In this document: piece after piece, positions 1 through 5,247 of the stretch
Numbering within the stretch: position 1 is the stretch's first letter
Layout: every line of letters starts with the position of its first letter
Origin: Candidatus Moraniibacteriota bacterium
Lineage (GTDB): Bacteria > Patescibacteriota > Minisyncoccia > Moranbacterales > GCA-2747515
Length of the DNA stretch: 5,738 bases
Direction: 5' to 3'
Assembly (NCBI GenBank): GCA_029938745.1
Contig: JAOZUJ010000042.1
Coordinates: 2,829 to 8,566, forward strand
Position numbers and translations under genes: made by a program
The notes under the pieces: model-generated
Seen by the model: only the letters and a program-made list of their open reading frames with translations
Databases searched by the model: none
What the model was told of the DNA's origin: nothing

Positions 1-1
1 C

Positions 2-949
2 CGTGGGGGCAGTGGTTCAGTGGGAGCACCAGTATATTCATTTAGTGGTGATACAGATACGGGGATCTATCGATATAATCATAATAATTTCCGATTTAGT
101 GCGGGTGGTGTAGATCAGATGACGGTACACACAGCAGGTGTAGCAATCCCAGTACTTTCAGCAACAACTGCAACAATCGGAACCGTCGTACCAACATATG
201 TCCGTGGTGGTAGCGGTGCAGTAGGATCGCCAATCTATTCGTTTGCAGGAGACACAGATACGGGGATCTATCGTTATACACATAATAATTTCCGATTAAG
301 TGCAGGTGGCGTAGATCAAATGACAGTGAGCACAGCAGGCATCGCTATTCCAAATCTCTCTGTAACAAATCTCTCTGCAACAAACTTCACACCAACACGC
401 GTACGAACAACTTCAGCTGGAACAGTCGCAGCTCCAGCGTATTCATTTAACACGGATACAGATACAGGTGTATACAATAGTGGAGCAAATCAAATAGGGT
501 TTAGCACAGCAGGTGTTAATCGTATGACAGTATATACGTCAGGAGTTACAATTCCAGCGCTTGCATCTACGGAAGCAACAATTGGAACTGCTGTACCGAC
601 ATATGTGCGTGGTGGTAGTGGTTCAGCTGCAGCACCAGTGTATTCATTTAGCGGTGATACAGATACAGGGATGTATCGCTATCATCATAATTCCTTTGGT
701 TTTGCATCAAATGGGTTAAATAAGATGAGTGTAAACACAGCAGGCGTCACAATCCCAAATCTTTATGCCACTCATCTTACTGTAACAAACTTCACACCAC
801 CAAATGTACGAACAAATACAAGCGGAACAGCACTAGCGCCAACGTATTCATTCACGACTGATACAGATACAGGAATGTACCGTTATGGCATTGATGAAAT
901 TGGCTTTGCATCAGCAGGTATTAGCAGAATGATCATTGATAATTTTGGC
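2..949 (+). repeat. Repeat cycle 1 (partial): five 67/68-residue units
   Basis: Units begin at 32, 233, 437, 638 and 842, each at the residue before YSF. Spacings are 201, 204, 201 and 204 nt. Units followed by the linker (V)VPTYVRGGSGS are exactly 67 residues; units followed by TNFTPTRVRT-type linkers are exactly 68. The end of an earlier unit (RGGSGSVGAP) is visible at 2-31. Because the two later cycles have six units each, one more unit is expected immediately upstream of the window. The fifth unit is cut after 36 residues, where the first insert begins. Confidence 0.9.
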
Positions 950-3900
950 AATATAGGAATTGGTACAATGACGCCAACAGAATCATTGCACGTTGCAGGT
1001 AATGCAAGATTAACGGGTGCGCTCTATGATTCTAGTAATGGTTCAGGCGTTGCTGGTCAAGTACTTGCGTCAACTGGCTCTGGAATAAATTGGGTTACAA
1101 ATACCAGTACAGACACACTCGCAACACTTACATGTGCAAGTGGTGAAATTGCAAAATACAATGGAACGAGTTGGGTATGTTCTACAGATAATGGAACAGC
1201 TGGATCTGATAGTGATTGGACAGTGAGTGGTAGTAACATGTTTTCAGCTGTAACGGGAAATGTTGGTATTGGTACAGCATCTCCAACAACAAAACTATCA
1301 GTTGTCGGTAATGTCGGTGCAACAAGATTTGATTCAGGTAATGGAACAGCAGCAGCACCAGCATATAGATTTGCAGGTGATCCTGGAAATGGTATGTACT
1401 ACGCAGGAGCTGATAGTACTGGTTTTGCATCTAATGGTGCAAACAAAATGACAGTGAACACAGCAGGCGTTACAATCCCGACACTTACATCTACAACAGC
1501 AACTGTAGCAACAATGGTCCCAACACGTATTCGTGGTAATAGTGGATTAGTTGCATCACCAGTATATTCATTTGCGACTGATACGGATACAGGTATATAC
1601 AATATTGCAGCAGATCAAATCGGCTTTGCAACAGCAGGAGTCAATCGTATGACGGTGAACAATGTAGGTGTCACAATCCCAAATCTCTCAGCAACAAATC
1701 TCTCCACAACGAACTTCACACCAACACGCGTACGAACAAGTTCACTTGGAACAGTTACGGCACCAGCATATTCATTTAACACTGACACAAATACAGGTAT
1801 ATACAGTGCCGGTGCAGAACAGATCAATTTTGCAACAGCAGGTGTTAATCGTATGACAGTAAATACTGCAGGCGTCACTATTCCAGTGCTTTCATCTACA
1901 ACAACTACAGCAACAACAATGGTCCCAACATATGTTCGAGGTGGCAGTGGCGCAGCGACAACTCCAGTCTATTCATTTAATGGTGATACAGACACAGGTA
2001 TATACAATGCCGGAGTAAATCAAATTGGACTTGCAACAGCAGGAGTCAATCGCATGACAGTGAATACTGTGGGTGTCACGATTCCAACACTTGCAACAAC
2101 AAATCTTTCCACAACGAACTTCACACCAACACGCGTACGAACAAATTCACTTGGATCAGCGCCAGCACCAGCATATTCATTTACAACTGACACAAATACA
2201 GGAATATACAGTGCCGGTGCAGAACAGATTAACTTTGCAACAGCAGGTGTTAATCGTATGACAGTGAATACCGCAGGAGTAATAATCCCAGTACTTTCAT
2301 CTACCACGACAACTGCAACAACAATGATTCCAACATATGTCCGCGGTGGCAGTGGCTCAGCTGCAGCACCAGTGTATTCATTTAATGGTGATACTAATAC
2401 AGGTATGTACAGATCAATAGCAGATCAAATTGATTTTTCAACAGCAGGCATCAATAGAATGAGTGTTAATTATATTGGTACAGGATTTGGCACAGCGGCT
2501 CCATCACAAAGATTACACGTTCAAGGAAACGCAAGAATAACCGGTGCAATTTATGATTCACTTAATCAATCAGGAACTGCTGGTCAAGTACTTTCATCAA
2601 CAGCTACTGGTACAGACTGGATCACCTTCACAGGATCTGACACTCTTGCAGGACTTTCATGTGTAAATGGTGAAATCGCAAAATACAATGGAACAAGCTG
2701 GATATGTGCAGCTGATGATGGAAGTGCAGGAAGTGGCACAGACAGTGATTGGACAGTAAGTGGTAATAACATGTTCTCAGCTGTAACAGGAAATGTTGGA
2801 ATCGGTACAACATCTCCAACATCAAAATTAACAGTAGTCGGTAACACAAGTGCAACAAGATTTGCCTCAGGTACAGGCACAGTTGCAGCACCAGCATATG
2901 CATTTGCAATTGATCCAGATACAGGAATGTATCGCACAACAACAAACTCTATTGGTTTTGCATCAAATGCATCAAATAAAATGACAATTAATACCGCAGG
3001 CGTTACAATCCCAACACTTGCAGGCACAACTGCAACGTTTACAACAGTTGCTCCATCGTATGTCCGTGGGGGCAGTGGTTCAGTGGGAGCACCAGTATAT
3101 TCATTTAGTGGTGATACAAATACGGGAATATACAGACCAACAGTAGATCAAATCGGGTTTGCAACAGGTGCTGCAAATCGTATGACGGTAAGTAATGCAG
3201 GTGTCACAATTCCAACGCTTGCAGGAACAACAGCAACAATTGGAACTGTTGTACCAACGTATGTGCGTGGGGGCAGTGGTTCAGTGGGCGCACCAATTTA
3301 TTCGTTTAATGGTGATACAAATACGGGAATATACAGACCAACAGTAGATCAAATCGGGTTTGCAACAGGCGCTGCAAATCGTATGACGGTAAGTAATGCA
3401 GGTGTCACAATCCCAACACTTACAGCGACAAACCTTTCCACAACAAACTTCACACCAACACGCGTACGAACGAGTGCAGCTGGAACAGCTGCTGCGCCAG
3501 CATATTCATTTAACACTGATGCAGATATAGGGATGTACCGTACGACAGTAAACTCTCTTGGTTTTGCAGCAGCAGGTATAAATCGTATGACAGTGAACAC
3601 AGCAGGCGTCACGATTCCAGCACTTTCAGCAACAACAGCAACAATTGGAACTGTTGTGCCGACATATGTACGTGGCGGTAGTGGTTCAGCTGCAGCACCA
3701 GTGTATTCATTTAGCGGTGATACAAATACGGGAATATACAGACCAACAGTAGATCAAATTGGGTTTGCAACAGGTGCTGCAAACCGTATGACCATAAACA
3801 ATGCAGGTGTCACAATTCCGGCATTTGCAACAGCACTTAAAACACCAAATGGCACAAGCGCTTTGCCAGCATATGCATTTACGGGTGATACAAATACCGG

Positions 3901-5029
3901 TATGTATAGACTAACAACAGACCAAATCGGATTTGCGACAGCAGGTACAAATCGTATGACAATTGGTAGCACTGGAAATGTTGGTATTGGTGTGTCTCCA
4001 TCAGCACAGCTCCATACAACAGGAACCGTCAGGTTTGCAACATTTGGAGCAGGAACTCTCCAAACAGATGCAAGTGGAAACCTCTCAGTATCATCAGATG
4101 AAAGATTAAAAAATGTTCAAGGAAATTTCAATAGAGGACTAAATGATCTATTGAACATTAGTCCAATTAGTTTCACATGGAAAGATGAAACAGGCTATGA
4201 CACAGAAAATATGTATTATGGATTTAGTGCTCAAAACATAAACAATGCAATTCCAGAAGCAGTTGGAAAAGATCAACAAGGTTATCTTACGTTATCAGAC
4301 AGACCAATTCTTGCAACAGCAATAAATGCAATCCAAGAACAAAATATCCAAGTAAGTCAAAATACACAACAGGCACGAGACTTGTCACTACAGACAGATA
4401 CAAATATATCAACACTAGCACAAACTACATCTTCAGTTGTTAAAGTTCAAGATGATAGCGTAACAAATAAAAATAATATTTTGTCTCTTCGAAATGATGT
4501 AGATATTCAAACAAATTTAATTGATACTATTAATAAAAAAATTGATGCAATAGATTCAGAAGTCAAAGCAATTGATGAATTACAACAAAGCATGACAAGT
4601 ATTTTGCTTGTACTTGATGAGGATAAACTTGTGTATACAGATGATGCGGGAGATTTGACATTAGAGGGTGTAATAAATACAACAACCATTATCGCGGATG
4701 AGGTGATTGCTGGACGCTTTGTAATTAATAATAGTGATGAGGCACCAATGACAGGTGTTGATACGATTTGTAAAATTGAAACAGTAAAGCAAGATGGTGT
4801 CTGTATTCCACAATCTGAAGTTGATGACGAAACAATCCAAATTGATTATAAAAGCACTTTTGTAAAAACGAGTGCCATAAAGGAAAATAGTCGTGTAATG
4901 GTAACACCGCACGCACCAGTTGCAATTGGGGTGGTGAGTATAGATGTTGATAAGGGATTTGAAGTACAAATTGATAATGCAAAAGAAGATGATGTGGTAT
5001 TTGACTGGTTTATTGTTGACGAAGAGTAG
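2..5029 (+). CDS. Giant repeat-rich tail-fibre-like surface protein with S74 chaperone domain (5' partial)
   Basis: The frame is open to the left edge. Codons 2-19 read RGGSGS and continue the repeat, so the GTG at 20 is an internal valine of VRGGSGSVGAP and the true start is upstream; it ends at TAG 5027-5029. Numbering from nt 20, residues 1-1319 hold 17 copies of a repeat with core YSFxxDTDTGxY ... QIGFATAGVNRMTVNTAGVTIP, plus two inserts (about 311-447 and 820-958). A cap with NVGIGVSPSAQLH (1320-1357) precedes a Peptidase_S74 domain (1358-1441), a predicted coiled coil (1442-1530) and a C-terminal domain (1531-1669). Known of the families: such repeats and S74 domains form trimeric beta-helical fibres, with S74 as folding chaperone. 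Inferred: an exported, cell-surface fibre or adhesin of a CPR bacterium; its signal or anchor would lie in the missing N-terminus. Only six cysteines are visible, in three close pairs. A phage tail fibre is the alternative, but the C-terminal domain and the membrane-anchored neighbour argue for a bacterial surface protein. The frame is certain, the family assignment strong, the biological role unknown. Confidence 0.95.
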   Translation, partial: RGGSGSVGAPVYSFSGDTDTGIYRYNHNNFRFSAGGVDQMTVHTAGVAIPVLSATTATIGTVVPTYVRGGSGAVGSPIYSFAGDTDTGIYRYTHNNFRLSAGGVDQMTVSTAGIAIPNLSVTNLSATNFTPTRVRTTSAGTVAAPAYSFNTDTDTGVYNSGANQIGFSTAGVNRMTVYTSGVTIPALASTEATIGTAVPTYVRGGSGSAAAPVYSFSGDTDTGMYRYHHNSFGFASNGLNKMSVNTAGVTIPNLYATHLTVTNFTPPNVRTNTSGTALAPTYSFTTDTDTGMYRYGIDEIGFASAGISRMIIDNFGNIGIGTMTPTESLHVAGNARLTGALYDSSNGSGVAGQVLASTGSGINWVTNTSTDTLATLTCASGEIAKYNGTSWVCSTDNGTAGSDSDWTVSGSNMFSAVTGNVGIGTASPTTKLSVVGNVGATRFDSGNGTAAAPAYRFAGDPGNGMYYAGADSTGFASNGANKMTVNTAGVTIPTLTSTTATVATMVPTRIRGNSGLVASPVYSFATDTDTGIYNIAADQIGFATAGVNRMTVNNVGVTIPNLSATNLSTTNFTPTRVRTSSLGTVTAPAYSFNTDTNTGIYSAGAEQINFATAGVNRMTVNTAGVTIPVLSSTTTTATTMVPTYVRGGSGAATTPVYSFNGDTDTGIYNAGVNQIGLATAGVNRMTVNTVGVTIPTLATTNLSTTNFTPTRVRTNSLGSAPAPAYSFTTDTNTGIYSAGAEQINFATAGVNRMTVNTAGVIIPVLSSTTTTATTMIPTYVRGGSGSAAAPVYSFNGDTNTGMYRSIADQIDFSTAGINRMSVNYIGTGFGTAAPSQRLHVQGNARITGAIYDSLNQSGTAGQVLSSTATGTDWITFTGSDTLAGLSCVNGEIAKYNGTSWICAADDGSAGSGTDSDWTVSGNNMFSAVTGNVGIGTTSPTSKLTVVGNTSATRFASGTGTVAAPAYAFAIDPDTGMYRTTTNSIGFASNASNKMTINTAGVTIPTLAGTTATFTTVAPSYVRGGSGSVGAPVYSFSGDTNTGIYRPTVDQIGFATGAANRMTVSNAGVTIPTLAGTTATIGTVVPTYVRGGSGSVGAPIYSFNGDTNTGIYRPTVDQIGFATGAANRMTVSNAGVTIPTLTATNLSTTNFTPTRVRTSAAGTAAAPAYSFNTDADIGMYRTTVNSLGFAAAGINRMTVNTAGVTIPALSATTATIGTVVPTYVRGGSGSAAAPVYSFSGDTNTGIYRPTVDQIGFATGAANRMTINNAGVTIPAFATALKTPNGTSALPAYAFTGDTNTGMYRLTTDQIGFATAGTNRMTIGSTGNVGIGVSPSAQLHTTGTVRFATFGAGTLQTDASGNLSVSSDERLKNVQGNFNRGLNDLLNISPISFTWKDETGYDTENMYYGFSAQNINNAIPEAVGKDQQGYLTLSDRPILATAINAIQEQNIQVSQNTQQARDLSLQTDTNISTLAQTTSSVVKVQDDSVTNKNNILSLRNDVDIQTNLIDTINKKIDAIDSEVKAIDELQQSMTSILLVLDEDKLVYTDDAGDLTLEGVINTTTIIADEVIAGRFVINNSDEAPMTGVDTICKIETVKQDGVCIPQSEVDDETIQIDYKSTFVKTSAIKENSRVMVTPHAPVAIGVVSIDVDKGFEVQIDNAKEDDVVFDWFIVDEE
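950..1360 (+). other. Insert module 1 (137 residues) between repeat cycles, with cysteine pair
   Basis: The module starts with NIGIGTMTPTESLHVAGNARL, continues through LYDSSNGSGVAGQVLASTG and ...INWV, then LTCASGEIAKYNGTSWVC, then SDWTVSGSNMFSAVTGNVGIG and a second TASPTTKLSVVGN strand, before the repeats resume. Two GIGTxxPTxxLxVxGN motifs frame the cysteine segment. These are well-known elements of tail-fibre-domain proteins, usually lying between beta-repeats. Cys372 and Cys387 (nt 1133 and 1178) are 15 residues apart and could form a local disulfide outside the cell (inference). It matches the second insert closely, including the YNGTSW core. Confidence 0.88.
1361..2476 (+). repeat. Repeat cycle 2: six units
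   Basis: Units begin at 1361, 1562, 1766, 1967, 2171 and 2372, spaced 201, 204, 201, 204 and 201 nt, so the two linker types alternate perfectly. The unit pair starting at 1766 and the pair starting at 2171 are near copies 405 nt apart (135 residues): both contain SAGAEQINFATAGVNRMTVN and the unusual linker SSTTTTATTM. The first unit is the most divergent, with DPGNG where the others have DTDTG. The sixth unit is cut after 35 residues by the second insert. Confidence 0.9.
2477..2893 (+). other. Insert module 2 (139 residues) between repeat cycles, with cysteine pair
   Basis: This is a second copy of the insert at 950-1360, starting 1,527 nt downstream of it. It has GTAAPSQRLHVQGNARITGA, then SGTAGQVLSSTATGTDWI, LSCVNGEIAKYNGTSWIC, SDWTVSGNNMFSAVTGNVG and TTSPTSKLTVVGN. 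The cysteine pair (Cys881 and Cys896) keeps the same 15-residue spacing. It is two residues longer than insert 1, in the Gly/Ser/Asp stretch before SDWTVSG. The first GIGT motif has drifted to GFGT. Role inferred: a domain-sized break that separates blocks of stalk repeats. Confidence 0.88.
2894..3976 (+). repeat. Repeat cycle 3: six units, the fifth shortened
   Basis: Units begin at 2894, 3095, 3296, 3500, 3701 and 3869, spaced 201, 201, 204, 201 and 168 nt. The units at 3095, 3296 and 3701 share almost the same DNA across the core IYRPTVDQIGFATGAANRMT; between the first two, 59 nt from 3110 and 3311 are identical. The fifth unit (3701) has a shorter linker, ATALKTPNGTSALP, and is 56 instead of 67 residues. 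It is the only length exception in the array. The last unit leads into the C-terminal cap instead of an insert. Confidence 0.9.
3977..4090 (+). other. Cap segment joining the repeat stalk to the S74 domain
   Basis: The segment encodes NVGIGVSPSAQLHTTG and then a short Gly/Ala/Thr segment ending in TDASGNLSV, just before SSDERLK. It starts like the inserts (GIGxxPxxxLH), so it occupies the place where a third insert would be expected, but it passes directly into the chaperone domain. This arrangement is typical of S74-ending fibre proteins: the last beta-strands of the stalk come immediately before the self-cleavage site. Confidence 0.8.
4091..4342 (+). other. Peptidase_S74 / intramolecular chaperone domain
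   Basis: Residues 1358-1441 show the family pattern SSDERLKN, then GLNDLLNISPISFTWKDE, YGFSAQNINNAIPEAV, GYLTLSDRPILATAINAIQE. In known members (endosialidase tail spikes, MyRF) this domain trimerises the upstream stalk and cuts itself off using a Ser-Lys dyad in an SDxRxK motif. Here Ser1359, Asp1360, Arg1362 and Lys1364 match that motif, so self-cleavage next to Ser1359 is plausible. Unusually for phage-type members, the domain is not at the C-terminus: about 228 residues follow it. Confidence 0.9.
4343..4609 (+). other. Predicted coiled coil after the S74 domain
   Basis: Residues about 1442-1530 contain no proline or glycine and are rich in Gln, Asn, Asp, Ser and Thr. Hydrophobic residues recur at heptad-like spacing, most clearly in LRNDVDIQTNLIDTINKKID and the following AIDSEVKAIDELQQSMTSIL. 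This suits a trimeric helical bundle that continues the threefold symmetry imposed by the S74 domain. Judged by eye; the first half (QNTQQARDLSLQ onward) is less regular than the second. Confidence 0.7.
4610..5026 (+). other. C-terminal domain typical of CPR surface proteins
   Basis: Residues 1531-1669. The first part (LTLEGVINTTTIIADEVIAG) looks like short beta-strands. It is followed by a cysteine pair, Cys1584 and Cys1595, in DTICKIETVKQDGVCIPQ. The last 60 or so residues carry SAIKENSRVMVTP and end in VVFDWFIVDEE. I recognise the KENSRVxVTP ... F.V.ID ... F.WWIV pattern from memory of giant Parcubacteria proteins, where it recurs at C-termini; its function is not known to me. The end is strongly acidic. 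Confidence 0.65.
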
Positions 5030-5053
5030 GGCGCTTGCAATATTTTTATAATC

Positions 5054-5067
5054 GTGTATACGTACAC
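5054..5067 (+). other. Small hairpin GTGTA-TACG-TACAC
   Basis: A 5-bp stem with a 4-nt loop lies 25 nt after the stop codon and just before the larger palindrome. It may be chance or may add to RNA 3'-end structure. Confidence 0.3.
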
Positions 5068-5069
5068 AT

Positions 5070-5105
5070 AATTAAATATCCATTTAAATGGATATTTAAT
5101 TTTTT
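5070..5105 (+). terminator. Rho-independent terminator of the fibre gene
   Basis: Positions 5070-5101 are a perfect 32-bp inverted repeat: AATTAAATATCCATTT followed by its exact reverse complement. As RNA it folds into a stem of about 14 bp with a UUAA loop, and the T-run at 5100-5105 follows directly. The stem has only two G-C pairs, as can be expected in an AT-rich genome, but its length compensates. It lies 40 nt after the TAG and upstream of a separate promoter, so the two genes are probably separate transcription units. On the other strand no T-run follows, so it is probably one-directional. Confidence 0.75.
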
Positions 5106-5180
5106 AGCGTACATCAGAGGTGTTTCTGCCGTGATAAAAAAATATTCATAACTGACCTTTTTGGTGAACAAGAATCAAAC

Positions 5181-5210
5181 TTGTACATCATACTATCACT
5201 ATGGTATAAT
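5181..5210 (+). promoter_or_regulatory. Sigma-70-type promoter with extended -10 for the second gene
   Basis: TATAAT at 5205-5210 is a perfect -10 box preceded by TG at 5202-5203, giving the extended form TGGTATAAT. A weak -35 candidate, TTGTAC at 5181-5186, lies 18 bp upstream. Transcription would start near 5217, leaving a leader of about 30 nt, very rich in A, before the ATG at 5248. The position between a terminator and a start codon supports it. Confidence 0.7.
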
Positions 5211-5247
5211 AACAAAGTAAAAACAAATCAAAAAATAAATCCAAAAT

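Noticed and set aside
20..22. GTG as the true start of the large gene
   Set aside because: The six codons before it continue the RGGSGS repeat without a stop, and the GTG encodes the Val seen in other copies of RGGSGSVGAP. The start is outside the window.
1260..2261. Plus-strand frames of about 62 codons at 1260-1451, 1668-1856 and 2073-2261
   Set aside because: They lie within the long gene in another frame, are rich in Gln and His from shifted CAA/ACA codons, and appear at equivalent repeat positions.
2584..3027. 147-codon open frame on the minus strand, and other minus-strand frames opposite the repeats (such as 1615-1878, 2020-2307, 3349-3612)
   Set aside because: They recur at matching places in each repeat and read the complement of the same codons (AGVNRMTV gives TVIRLTPAVAK). 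They are products of repeat composition with no independent signals.
2..3976. CRISPR array or non-coding satellite
   Set aside because: The repeats are about 200 nt, differ mostly at synonymous or conservative sites, and keep one reading frame throughout.
1..4090. Phage or prophage tail-fibre gene
   Set aside because: The repeats and S74 domain do occur in phages, but no other phage gene is visible, the C-terminal domain is of CPR surface-protein type, and the neighbour is membrane-anchored. Not fully excluded with only two genes in view.
5047..5052. TATAAT after the stop codon as a promoter
   Set aside because: There is no -35 box at suitable distance, no TG extension, and the terminator palindrome lies directly downstream.
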